From positions 5,208,001-5,272,000 of the forward strand of contig NC_083714.1 of assembly GCF_033118175.1 (NCBI RefSeq): a stretch of 64,000 nt of DNA, given 5' to 3'. Numbering within the stretch: position 1 is the stretch's first letter; each line of letters begins with the position of its first letter. The DNA is from Dama dama (Eukaryota > Chordata > Mammalia > Artiodactyla > Cervidae). The position numbers were made by a program, and so were the translations under genes. This document shows positions 49,553 to 58,735 of this stretch, in pieces. Below the pieces are notes generated by a model. It did no database searches. It had not been told where the DNA came from and was given only the letters and a program-made list of their open reading frames with translations.

Positions 49553-49689
49553 AAAAGAGGAGTGAGTTTATTCTTTCCTTTTTTTTTTTTTTTTGAGAAC
49601 AATGGGGATAAAGAGAACAGTGAGCAGGCCTGAATATTCCGAGTTTTGTTTGGTTTTATGTTTTGTTTTGTTTTGTTTTTTTTCTCTTT

Positions 49690-50160
49690 AACTGCTCTTA
49701 AATCTGAATGTCTGTAACTAAGTTTGCTTTTCTGCCCCCTTACTCTGCAGGAGCTACGATTAACATTTTTTTCTTGGACTCTATACTAAATACATCCCCT
49801 ATCTGGTGTTTACCTTTACAACACCTTTCCCCTTGTACTTACATATCAGGAAGAAGGCCGCAGAGCCACCCCAACTACCAGTCAGTTACTGGGTTATTGA
49901 CTTCAGTCTATGACTGTCTTTGAAAACATGCAGGGGGAAGAAATGGAGATCCTATCCCCTTTATTCCTCATCACCGACTCCTGACTGTGAGCCCTTGCCT
50001 TATATAAGCCCTTAGACTCTTCACGGGTGGGGTGGGGGGACAGTCCTTGAGGCATGACCCTACTGTGTTCCCCTCTCCACTGGCTTGAGAATAAAAGCCA
50101 CCTTCGTATTTCCTTCCAACCCTGTCTCTGTATTTTTTTATTTGGCTTCACTGGGCAGAG
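49690..50160 (+). mobile_element. Solo LTR-like element (endogenous retrovirus), plus strand
   Basis: Core features of an LTR: TATATAAG at 50001-50008, then ~80 bp downstream AATAAA at 50090-50095, followed by a T-rich segment (TGTCTCTGTATTTTTTTATT). No gag, pol or env coding is attached, so it is probably a solo LTR. Exact ends and family are not resolved. Confidence 0.5.
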
Positions 50161-50199
50161 AAAGCCAAGGTTTCGACCAGCAGAAATGCTAGTTTGGCC

Positions 50200-50505
50200 A
50201 TTGTCAGTCGACCTGCCCTGAAAACAAGGGTGCACGGGTCCCTGTGAATTCTGATTTTTTCTGGGTCTGAGCCCAGACATGGGCTTGTTGGGCCTTGTGG
50301 TTTCTGGATGTTTAGTTGATAAGGAACCTCCTTGCTGTTTTGATATTTCCTGCACCCATTTCAACCCCACCAAGAGTGTAGGAGAATTCCCTTTTGCCTC
50401 CATCGTCTGCAGCCCGTATTCTCTGTAGATATTTAGACGGTGGCCATTCTGACCTGTGTGAGGGGATTTTTCATGGGAGTTTTGATTAGCGTGGATGTAA
50501 TACAT
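50200..50505 (-). mobile_element. Diverged L1 ORF2/3' fragment
   Basis: Reverse-strand L1 wording: AAGGAACCTCCTTGCTGTTT, CCCACCAAGAGTGTAGGAG, ACGGTGGCCATTCTGACC and TGTGTGAGGGGATTTTTCATG. It is interrupted by the Bov-A piece that follows. Confidence 0.75.
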
Positions 50506-50570
50506 GGTGGTGTGCTGCAGTCCATGGGATTGCGAAGCGTAGGATGTGACTGAGAGACTGAGCTGAATAC
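50505..50570 (+). mobile_element. Short Bov-A 3' fragment
   Basis: GGTGTGCTGCAGTCCATGGG followed by GATGTGACTGAGAGACTGAG, the 3' end shared by BovB/Bov-A elements. Confidence 0.8.
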
Positions 50571-51177
50571 ATAGTGAGCTGGAGGAATTTTCCTGGTGCT
50601 TTTCGATATTGTACAGTGTGATAACAGTTTACCTCTTGAAATTGTCTTCTTGAAAGGTGGCCCTGTTTGAATTCATGTCTGATGATTTACCCTGGGACAT
50701 GACTGGATGGCAGGTGTCATTTATAGTCCCGTAGGCCTTGTGAGTATGAAGAGCCCAACAGCACTAGGTTTAACGTTGTCGTTCTGGAAGATGGCCCTAA
50801 GGAAGCAGCATTGCTTCCTGCCCCACTCTGGTCCACAGGCATTGAGTCTCATGGAAAACTCTGTTCATGGATTGTCAGCTAGAGTGGAATGTGCCAGAAG
50901 AAACACCCAAGGCTTGAGTCTCTTCTCCTTCCCCCTTCCCCAGTGTCCCCAGGACACATCCCAGTTTTTTGGAAGATCACTCTGCAGAGGGTGCTGTCAT
51001 CTGTAGGCGGGGTGACCCTAAGGATGGAGGCTGGAGGTAGGAACCCCAGCCTAGGGGACATACAGTGGCCAGAGGACCTTGCAAACCTGTTGTTTACTTA
51101 GAAACCCTTGGACCTTGTGAATATTAAATGCCCCATAACGTGGCTTTCTGTTGATGGGCGGGGCTGTGGTTCTCCCT
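50571..51177. other. Unassigned region
   Basis: No recognised gene. The phrase CCTTGTGA(A/G)TAT recurs at about 50731 and 51112 (and 48469), hinting at dispersed fragments of one old repeat. The stretch between may be upstream sequence of the adjacent minus-strand L1 5' region. Confidence 0.35.
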
Positions 51178-52030
51178 GTTGTTTGACCTGAGACCAAACT
51201 GTGGGGGAGGTAATGAAGACAATGGCGACCTCATTTTAAAGATCCCGTGCACACACTGCTGCCCTCAGTGCCCCCGACCCTGCAGCAGGCCACTACTGAC
51301 CCACGCCTCCGCTGGAGACTCCTGGACACTCACGGGCAAGTCTGGGTCAGTCCCTTTTGGGAACACTGCTGTTTTCTTCTGGGTCCTGGTGCACACAAGG
51401 TTCTGTTTGTGCCCTCCAAGTGTCTGTTTCCCCAGTCCTGTAGAAATTCTGTAATCAAATCCCACTGGGCTCCAAAGTCTAATTCCCTGGGACTTCTCAG
51501 TCCCTGTGCCAGATCCCCAGGTTGGGAAATCCGCTGTGGGTCCTACAAATTTCCTAACAGCGTGAGAATTTCTTTGGTATAATTGTTCTGCAGTTTGCGG
51601 GTCATCTGCTTAGTGTCTCTATGGTGGGGTTAATGGTGAACTCCTCCAAGAGGGCTTATGCCACACCCAGGTCTGCTGCAGCCAGAGTCCCTGCCCCTGT
51701 GGCAGGCCACTGCTGACCTGTCCCTCCACAGGAGATGCTCAAACACTCAAAGGCAGGTCTGGTCAGTCTCTGTGGGGTCTCCTGGTTGCACAAGGTTCTG
51801 TTTCAGCCCTCTGAGTGTCTCTGGCAGGTATGGGGTTTGATTCTAAACACTATTTTGCCCCTCCTACCGTCTTGCTGGGGCTTCTCCTTTGCCCTTGAAC
51901 GTGAGGTATCTTTTTTTGGTGGGATCCAACATTGTCCTGTCGATGGTTGTTCACAGTGAGTTGTATTTTGGAGTTCTCACAGAAGAAGTTGAGCACATGT
52001 CCTTCTACTCTGCCATTTTGTCATTTTGGA
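51178..52030 (-). mobile_element. L1 (L1-BT type) 5' untranslated region fragment, minus strand
   Basis: On the reverse strand it begins near 52019 with a GGCAGAGTAGAAGGACATGTG-like L1 start (cited in part) and runs through AAAGATACC, AGGAGAAGCCCCAGCAAGAC and GGTTTAGAATCAAACC wording. Two related blocks (51280-51420 and 51680-51820) share GCAGGCCACTNCTGACC and CACAAGGTTCTGTTT, an internal tandem arrangement typical of L1 5' regions. It differs from the 5' end of the L1 at 23087, which is truncated downstream of this part. Confidence 0.75.
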
Positions 52031-52600
52031 TTAAAGATTTACTAAGCAAAGTAATGCTGAAAAGTCTCCAAGCCAGGCTTCAACAATACGTGAACCATGA
52101 AATTCCAGATGTTCAAGTGGTTTTAGAAAAGGCAGAGGAACCAGCGATAAAAACTGCCAACATCTGCTGGATCATCAAAAAAGCAACAGAGTTCCAGAAA
52201 GACATCTATTTCTGCTTTATTGACTATGCCAAAGCCTTTGACTGTGTGGATCACAATAAACTCTGGAAAATTCTGAAAGAGATGAGAATACCACCACTTG
52301 ACCTGCCTCTTGAGAAATCTGCATGCAGGTCAGGAAGCAGCAGTTATAACTGGACATGGAACAACAGACTGGCTCCAAACAGGAAAAGGAGTATGTCAAG
52401 GCTGTATATTGTCACCCTGCTTATTTAACTTATATGCAGAGTACATCATGAGAAAGGCTGGGCTGGATGAAGCACAAGCTGGCAGCAAGATTGCTGGGAG
52501 AAATATCAATAAAGTCAGATATGCAGATGACACCACCCATATGGCATAAAGTGAAGAACTAAAGAGCCTCTTGATGAAAGTGAAAAGTTGGCTTAAAGCT
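52031..52600 (+). mobile_element. BovB (RTE) reverse-transcriptase fragment, plus strand
   Basis: Encodes KVMLKSLQARLQQYVNHEIP, NICWIIKK and FIDYAKAFDCVD (first catalytic motif), shifts frame near 52310, then CQGCILSPCLFNLYAEYIM and YADDTTHMA (second catalytic motif, both Asp present), ending at 52549 by a stop in an ALA-stop context. Both ends are truncated. It abuts the inverted L1 5' fragment. Confidence 0.9.
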
Positions 52601-52884
52601 CAACTTCCCTTTCCAGTACCCCCTTGCCTAGTTGGATCCAGACACACAGGGCTCCTTGCCCTTTATGAAACATTAGGGTACATTTAAGAAAATTTGTCAG
52701 ACACCACCATGGAGAAATTGAAGGAAGACCTAAAAATGCAGAGATGTATCATATGCATGTTCTTCAATCATGTCTGATGAGAAGAATTGATATTGCTCAA
52801 GGCTCAGTTTCCCCAAAAGTCACCTATAGAGTGCCTCAAAATGCCAGCAAACATTTTTGTAGAAATTGATGAGCTGATTTCTTA

Positions 52885-53100
52885 AACAAATACTTTCTTT
52901 CTTTCTTTACTTCGATCCATCAGGCCTTATTTGGGGAATGTGGACACGTCATTGTGTCACACGGGGTCTTTTGTTGCAGTGCACAGACACTCCAGTGGCG
53001 ATGCCCAGGCTCAGTTGTTGCTCCACTGCATGTAGGATCTTAGTTCCCAGACCAGAGATCAAAGTGATATTGCCCACATTGTGAGGCAGATTCTTTCTTA
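52885..53100 (-). mobile_element. Partial CHR-type tRNA-derived SINE, diverged
   Basis: Contains GTTGCTCCACTGCATGTAGG, ATCTTAGTTCCCAGACCAG and a degenerate end before the next element. Reverse-strand artiodactyl SINE wording. Confidence 0.6.
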
Positions 53101-53420
53101 AAAGATATGTTTGTTTGTTTATGTAATTTTGGCTTGGCTGGGTCTTCGCTGCTGCACCCGTCGGGGTTTTTTGAGTTGTGGTGAGTGGGGGCTATGCTCT
53201 AGTTGCAGCAGATAAGAGTCTCATTGCGGTGACTTCTCTTGTGGCAGAGCACAGGCTCTAGGTGCTCCAGCTTCTATAGTTGCGGCTGTTGGGCTCTAGG
53301 GCATAGACTCAGCGGTTGTGGTGCTTGGGCTTAGTGGCATTTCAGCTTGTGGGATCGTCCCTGTGCTCCCTGCATTGGCAGGTATTGTCTCAACCACTGG
53401 ACAACCAGAGAAGTCCCTGA
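53101..53420 (-). mobile_element. CHR-type tRNA-derived SINE
   Basis: Reverse-strand features in order: GCTCTAGTTGCAGCAGATAAG, TCTCATTGCGGTGACTTCTC, GCACAGGCTCTAGGTGCTCC, GTGGGATCGTCCC and the tRNA-derived end CCTGCATTGGCAGG ... AGAGAAGTCCCTG. Artiodactyl lineage SINE. Confidence 0.85.
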
Positions 53421-53429
53421 TGAGCTGAT

Positions 53430-53945
53430 ATTGAAATTTATGTGAGACCAGAAGCCCGATGATAGCCTGAAGAATTGTGACTATGCGCAAATAAAAAAGA
53501 CTAACACAGCCTGGTTTCATAGCTTACTGTACATGTTCGGTACTGGAGCTGTGGATCCATGGAACAGGACTGACAGTCCAGAAACATTTCCAGACATTTG
53601 TATGTGGTCAATGGATATTCGGTAGAGCAGTTTAGATAATTCAGTGGAGGGAGGATAGTCTTTTGTTGACCAAATGGTTGTGGAATATCCATATGGGGAA
53701 AAGACAAACCTCCATTTCCTTGTGTACTTACCGTCCATCATTCACAAAGATTACATTCAAATGCTCAGAGCTCTACATGCAAAAGCTATAAAAGGATAAA
53801 AAATTAAGGACTCAGATGAGAACTTTGTGACCTTTCAGTAAGCAAGTCTTTCACGTTTGAAGTCAATATCGATAAGCATGAAGAACAAAAAGAACAATAT
53901 GAACCCAGACTTCACCAATCAAAATATCAGTCAGATGATATCACT
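53430..53945 (+). mobile_element. Old, heavily diverged L1 ORF2 fragment
   Basis: Scattered L1 ORF2 wording on the plus strand: GATCCATGGAACAGGACTG, GAGGATAGTCTTTTGTTGACC and AATATCCATATGGGGAAAAG. Multiple indels; no open frame of interest. Confidence 0.6.
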
Positions 53946-53954
53946 ACTCTGTTG

Positions 53955-54420
53955 ATAATTGTATGAGTTTCCTAGGGCTTCCATCCTAAGGTACCACAAA
54001 GGAGATACCTTCAGAAAAGAGAAATTTATTCTCTCACGCTTCAGGAGGCCAGGAGGCCTCTGAGAGAGTGATGTTGGCTGGGCTGATTCCCTCTGGTGGC
54101 ACCGAGGGAGAGTCAGTTCCAGGCCTCTCTGGTAGGTTCTGGTGGTGGCCTGCAGCGCCTGGACTTCTCTGCCTTGTAGACACTTCACTCCAACTCTTCC
54201 TCTTTCTTCACACAGCCTCTCTCTGTGTGTGTTCACATGGCTTTCTTATAAGTGCATCCAGTCATTTGATTAGGGCCGCCGTAACACAGTGTGACCACAT
54301 CTTAACTAAGTATATCTGCAAAACCCTATTTCCAAATCAAGTCACATCCACAGGCTCGAGGGGTTGGGACTGCAACATCTTTTTCAGGTGGACACAATCC
54401 AACCCACAGCCACCCTCCAC
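53955..54420 (+). mobile_element. Old mammalian interspersed repeat (family not assigned)
   Basis: GTATGAGTTTCCTAGGGCTTCC, GAAATTTATTCTCTCACGC, TTGTAGACACTTCACTCC, TTCTTATAAGTGCATCC, CCCTATTTCCAAATCAAG and ACACAATCCAACCCACA match, in order, a widespread mammalian repeat I recognise but do not name. The 132-codon frame across it is a by-product. Confidence 0.65.
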
Positions 54421-54770
54421 CACCTCACACTTCACTCTCAGCACAAGCCCTCAGCATGTCCCCTGAGGCCTCCACATCCAGTCCCTGTCAACTCTCAGCC
54501 CCCTGTCCTGCTGCTCTCCTCTTCTCCCACTCTGCTCTGGCCACGCTAGTCTCCTCACGCTCCCAAACCTCCTCCAGGTTCACTCAGTCTCTGCTTCACA
54601 ACGAAGACAACCCCGACCACCCGGTTGAAAATGGAAAACCACTCCTCCAAGTGCTCCCTCTCCTTTCTCTTGTTGCACTTCCTACCAGAGTTCTCATCAC
54701 CTTACCATAGGTTACATAGTGTAGTTGTTTTTTCGTTTCTTTTTTCTCACTTTTTTTTTTAAATTTTATT
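54421..54770. other. Unassigned region, possibly old repeat remnant
   Basis: C-rich stretch with CTCTGGCCACGCTAGTCTCC wording that suggests an old L2/MIR-type remnant, then a T-rich run at 54728-54780. No gene is seen. Confidence 0.35.
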
Positions 54771-54784
54771 ATTTTTTTCTTGAA

Positions 54785-55110
54785 GGATAAATGCTTCTGA
54801 GCCTGTGCTCTGGAGCCCAATAGCTGCAACTACTGAAGCTGGAGCACCTAGAGCCTGCCAATGCAGGGCACATGGGTTCGATCCCTGGGCCAGGAAGATC
54901 CCACATTCCCGGCTCGACTATGCCCGTGTGCCACATCTACTGAGCTCACCACGATCTAGAGTCTGTGCTCCTCGACAATGAGGAGCCTGAGCACAGCAAG
55001 TAGAGAGTAGCCCCCGATGGCTGCAAGCACAGAAAAACTGCACACAGTTAACAAGAGGCGGCACAGCCAAAAGTAAACGAATAATTTTCATGAAAAAAAA
55101 TTTTTTTTAA
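54785..55110 (+). mobile_element. CHR-type tRNA-derived SINE, internally rearranged
   Basis: GCCTGTGCTCTGGAGCCCAA, CTGCAACTACTGAAGC, AATGCAGGGCACATGGGTTCGATCC (partly cited), then a second body with GAGTCTGTGCTCCTCGACAATG and AGAGTAGCCCCCG, ending in an A-rich tail near 55100. The order suggests two joined SINE pieces. Confidence 0.75.
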
Positions 55111-55391
55111 AGAGTCCTTGTTTCCAGCTATAGCCTTCTCAGACATGGACGATTTCAGTTCATTAAGTTCATCCTACACTAAGATCTGCTCTGGTCCTAA
55201 AGAGCCAACCTGAAAAAGTAAGACCCAAAAGGATCAAACTGTTTCCAAGCATCTTAACAGGATTTCACAATAAAGCTCAAGAATAAGTCTAGGAATAGAA
55301 AAATATCAAGCATGCAAGGGAAATTCGATAATGCTTGGCATCCAATGTAGAATTACCAGGAGGCAAAGAAGCAGGAAACTCCAATCCATTA
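55111..55391. other. Unassigned, L1-like AT-rich region
   Basis: No gene. The segment adjoining 55392 reads like an old L1 ORF2 stretch that continues after the SINE at 55671. Confidence 0.35.
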
Positions 55392-55405
55392 TAACAGAAA
55401 TCAGT

Positions 55406-55656
55406 GTGTTGTTGTTCAGTCGCTCAGTCAAGTGTAACTCTCTGCGACCCCACGGACTGCTCTCGCTAGGCTTCCCTGTCCTTCACCATCTCCCAAAACT
55501 TGATCAAATGCATGTCCGTGGAGTCGTGATGCCATCCACCTATCTCGTCTTCTGTCATTCCCTTCTCCTCCCACCTTCAATCTCTCCCAGCATCAGGGTC
55601 TTTGGCAATGAGTCGGCTCTTTGCATCAGGTGGCCAAAGTGCCGGGGATTTAATTT
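55406..55656 (-). mobile_element. Bov-A / BovB 3' element with 14-bp target-site duplication
   Basis: Reverse-strand BovB/Bov-A 3' sequence (GTTCAGTCGCTCAGTCAAG, CTTCCCTGTCCTTCACCATC, GCATCAGGTGGCCAAAGTG). TAACAGAAATCAGT flanks it exactly at 55392-55405 and 55657-55670, a perfect 14-bp duplication marking an intact insertion event. Confidence 0.92.
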
Positions 55657-55670
55657 TAACAGAAATCAGT

Positions 55671-55812
55671 TAAAATGCATCAATTAGAAAGGAAGAAAGA
55701 AATGTGTATTTCTTTACAGACAAAATGATTGTCTATGTAGGAAGGTCAAAGGGATCGACGAAAGAGCTATTACAATTAGTTAATGAGTTTAGCATGATTT
55801 CAGGATACAAGG
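55671..55812 (+). mobile_element. Old L1 ORF2 fragment (RT region)
   Basis: Encodes KMIVYVGRSKGSTKELLQLV and NEFSMISGYK, the segment just after the RT catalytic box in L1 ORF2. It is the host of the SINE at 55406 and is cut on the right by a BovB piece. Confidence 0.8.
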
Positions 55813-56145
55813 ATACTCTTGAGAGTGCCTTGGACTGCAAGATCCGACCAGTCAATCCTAAAGGAAATCAGTCCTGGATTTCCATTGGGACTGAAGCTGA
55901 AGCTGAAGCTTCAACCCTTTGGCCAGCAGATGCAAAAAGCTGACTCACTGGAAAAGACTCTGATGTTGGGGGAGACTGAAGGCAAAAGGAGAATGGGATG
56001 ACAGAGGATGACATGGTTTGACAGCATAACCCACAGAATGGGCATGAACTTGAGCAAACTCCAGGAGACAGTGGGGACACAGAGCCTGGTTTGCTACAGT
56101 CCATGGGGTTGCAAAGAGTTGGACACTAGTTAGAGACTGAGCAAC
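55813..56145 (+). mobile_element. BovB 3'-end fragment, plus strand
   Basis: CCTTGGACTGCAAGATCCGAC, GACTGAAGCTGAAGCTGAAGC, CTGGAAAAGACTCTGATGTTG and TACAGTCCATGGGGTTGCAAAG are BovB 3' wording; ends GACTGAGCAACAAC near 56145. Confidence 0.88.
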
Positions 56146-56384
56146 AACAGCGACGTTCTGGTATTATATCTTAATATATAAATGTAACTATAAAACTGAC
56201 AAAATATTCCAAAATCAATAGTGAATGGCAATACACAACATTCTTATTCTCCCACTTCTTACATTGTCTTCACTTATGTTGTGCTCCTTGAATATCTGGA
56301 TCTCGGAACCTCCCCTCCAACCGGAAGATGAATGCAGTATTAGGAAGTGAACAAGCTAAAACTAAAGTCAGAGACAGCACAGTA
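56146..56384. other. Intergenic AT-rich stretch
   Basis: No repeat unit or gene is recognised. It lies between the BovB fragment and the 3' end of the minus-strand CTAG/LAGE-like gene. Confidence 0.4.
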
Positions 56385-56391
56385 GCTCACT

Positions 56392-56397
56392 TTTATT
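56392..56397 (-). terminator. AATAAA polyadenylation signal of the CTAG/LAGE-like gene
   Basis: Minus-strand AATAAA in the context GCAGAAAATAAAAGTGAGC, 162 bp downstream of the stop codon. This sets the transcript 3' end near 56370-56385. Confidence 0.8.
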
Positions 56398-56558
56398 TTC
56401 TGCAGTTAGCAATCACCAAACAAACCATGTGGACCCTGAGCCCCTCCCCCACCCCCGCCCAAAACAGCACCACAGGCACAAGCTGAAGCCTGATCAGACT
56501 ACTGCAGAAAGCAATGCCCTCAGGAAGGACACTTGAGGCTAGGGCACATAGGCTAGGT

Positions 56559-57680
56559 TTAAAGCCCTCTTCTGTGCTGAGGCTGGGCGGGCACAAAGTT
56601 CAGCAAGGTCCACATCACCACGGAAAGCTGCTCCTGACAGAAGGCGATGGCCGTCTGGAGCAAGGCTTGGTCTTCAGCAGTCAATCGGCTAAAAGGGAGG
56701 GAAAATGAAATTCAGGTTCCCGCCGAGAAGGAAGAAGAGGAGCATGTCCTCCCTCTGTCCCTGCACACCGAGACGCCCAGAGCACCACACTTCTCCTCTA
56801 GGCTTAACCCTCCATTATGGCTCCTCCCGGGCCGAGACTGGTCACCACCCACCACTCTGTCCCTCACCCCAGACCCCTTTAGAACTGACAGAACCAACAT
56901 GCGGCCATGAACGTAGAGCTCCCTCTGAACCGGCCATCGCAGTTGAGTAAGTCGAGTCAGGAGGTAGCGGGCGTTGTCCGCCTCCGCGTACGATGAGAAA
57001 GGCACGGCGAGGTTGCTGGTGGAGATACAGTTAAGGCACCATCCACACGAGTCATTTTGCCTGTACGTCAGGCTTCCTGCTCACGGAGACCTGCCTTCTC
57101 CCACAAGGCAGCCGCCGGACACCAGGGACATCACCGCCCGATCCTTTGGCTCCCTTCAGATTGTTTTTCCTCACCACCTTCCCCTGGCAGCCAGACCAAC
57201 TCTGACCCATACCCTCCAGCCCCCCAGAGTACCCTCCTCCTACACTTTAGGCCCCGCTGCCTGCAACCTCCAAACCACCCCTAGCCCACCCCCCACACCC
57301 TCAGCCGCCCGGCCCACCAGGGCTCCTGGAATAGGATACAACTGGAAGACTCGGTTACTCAGAACTCCAGCTCCGGGTGCAGTGTCTCCGCCAGGCCCTG
57401 GTGCGTGGGGTGCCCCCGGGGTCTGCGGAATGGCAGCGGCTGCGCCACCTGACTCTCCGGCAGTGCTGGGGTCTCTGGGATCAGCCATGTCGCCGGAGCC
57501 GGCAGGGACTCCTCGACTGACGGCATCTCCAGGGCCAGCTGGGTCACCAGGGCCATGGCGGCCACCAGCACCACCCGGCACGCCTTGGCCACCATGTGCT
57601 GTGCCCGTTGCAGAGGCCACGGCGCCTGCGTCTTCATCGGCTGCCCTCATGGCTCCTCCACCGTGTGCCTCAGGCTCCAT
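56559..57680 (-). CDS. CTAG/LAGE3-family protein (KEOPS/EKC Pcc1-type), three-exon gene
   Basis: Predicted coding exons are 57680-57343, 57015-56890 and 56688-56559; with ATG 57680 they give about 197 residues. Exon 1 encodes a Gly/Ala/Pro-rich low-complexity N-terminus (MRAADEDAG, then APHAPGPGGDTAPGAG) like LAGE3 and NY-ESO-1. Exon 2 encodes NLAVPFSSYAEADNARYLL ... LYVHGRMLV and exon 3 RLTAEDQALLQ ... EQLSVVMWTLLNFVP, matching the Pcc1-fold core (VPF, G-R-x-L, RLTAED). LAGE3 is a subunit of the complex that makes t6A in tRNA; CTAG proteins are cancer-testis antigens. Exon 2 donor (GTCAGT) and exon 3 acceptor (CCCTTTTAG) are good and the phase closes. The exon 1 donor (CCA/GTTGTA) is weak and uncertain. 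ATG 57680 has A at -3 and G at +4; ATG 57650 is the alternative. Introns argue against a processed copy. Orthology to LAGE3 versus CTAG is not settled. Confidence 0.8.
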
Positions 57681-58060
57681 CTTGAACCGCTCTCCCCTGC
57701 CCTCCGTGGCGGGAAAGTCTGAACCGTCCCTACAGAACCCAGCCCTGTGATGAGACCTGCAATTCAGGATCGGCAGAGCGCCTGAGGAAACACATCCTGG
57801 TTCTGCCTCACGATTGGTTCCCACCGACCGTTGGTTCCCGCGATGACTGCAGGCTCTCGGGCAAAACGGCGCCCCCTGCTGAAACGTCACATGTTTGCGC
57901 GCCATGTCGCCCCAATGTGCGTGCACAGACGCCCACCCACGTGGTCTGGGCCCTCTGTGTCAGCCCTGCCTCAGGCCTGAAAGCTGGTAAACCACTCAGC
58001 CCTGAGGCCTCTGGGTGGCGCTCCACCCTTTAGTGTGGGGGCAGCTTCTCAGTGCGCATG
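57350..58060. promoter_or_regulatory. CpG-rich 5' region (probable promoter) of the CTAG/LAGE-like gene
   Basis: GC-rich with many CpGs (GCGCGCCATGTCGCCCC near 57897, AAACGGCGCCCCC near 57865, exon 1 throughout), in contrast to flanking DNA. No TATA box is evident at a useful distance upstream of 57680 on the minus strand. A CpG-type promoter is inferred. Confidence 0.5.
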
Positions 58061-58259
58061 CTCAAACAGACCCCGCCCCACTCCTCAGGCCCCTGACTGT
58101 TTCCACTCCAAGCCTGCAAACCCCAAGTGAGCCCCGGTCCCTGTGCACCTCCAAGTCTGTGTTGCTGCCAGCCTGGCGTCGCTCACAGGTGACCATCCTG
58201 CTGAGCGCAGGCCCTTGTCATCGACTCCCAGAAGGGAGTCGGGAACCCCTGGGTCAGGG

Positions 58260-58735
58260 CCGGTCTCTCCCTCTGGTGTCTCACACATAGCTCACGTGCA
58301 TGTATGTGCGTCTGTGTGCGTGAGCGCATGGGCAGGTGCATGCATATGGGCACGTATACACGTGTGTTTGTGAGAGAGAGCACGTGCCCAGATGCATGCA
58401 CATAGGTGTGTGTATCTGTGTGTGCGCCCAAGAGAGTGCCCTTAACACAGGTGCCTGCCCGTCGGCGTGTGCGTGGGTGTGTTTCAGAGAGAGAGAGCAC
58501 AAGCACAGATTCGTGCACATAGGCGTGTGCATGTGTCTGTGTGTGGAGGTGCTTGCACATGGGCAGGTATGTGTGGTCACGAGAGAGCGTGTGGTCAGGT
58601 GCATGCACATGGGTCTGTCCCTGTGTGCAGGTGTGTGTGTGTTCGCGTGTCAAAGAGAGCACGGTTGAGTTGCATTCACATGGGCATGTGTGTCTGTGTG
58701 CATGCTTGCACAGGTGTCTTCACATGGGAGTGGGG
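58260..58735. repeat. GT/GC-rich degenerate tandem repeat
   Basis: Alternating purine-pyrimidine sequence with a recurring block (GAGAGAGCAC followed by GCATGCACATNGG and GTGTGTGTCTGTGTG) at about 58371, 58490, 58583 and 58656, spaced about 70-120 bp. Apparent reading frames on both strands (Cys/His/Thr-rich) are low complexity. Such sequence can adopt left-handed Z-DNA. Confidence 0.8.

Noticed and set aside
49690..50160. Complete endogenous provirus
   Set aside because: No gag, pol or env coding sequence or second LTR flanks this element; only LTR-type signals are seen.
57240..57926. A single 228-residue minus-strand gene as one exon
   Set aside because: Only the part from 57680 or 57650 resembles the CTAG/LAGE N-terminus; the conserved core lies in downstream exons, so the long frame runs through 5' sequence and into intron 1.
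58183..58668. Cys/His/Thr-rich frames on both strands as secreted or metal-binding peptides
   Set aside because: They are translations of a GT/CA tandem repeat with no independent coding evidence.
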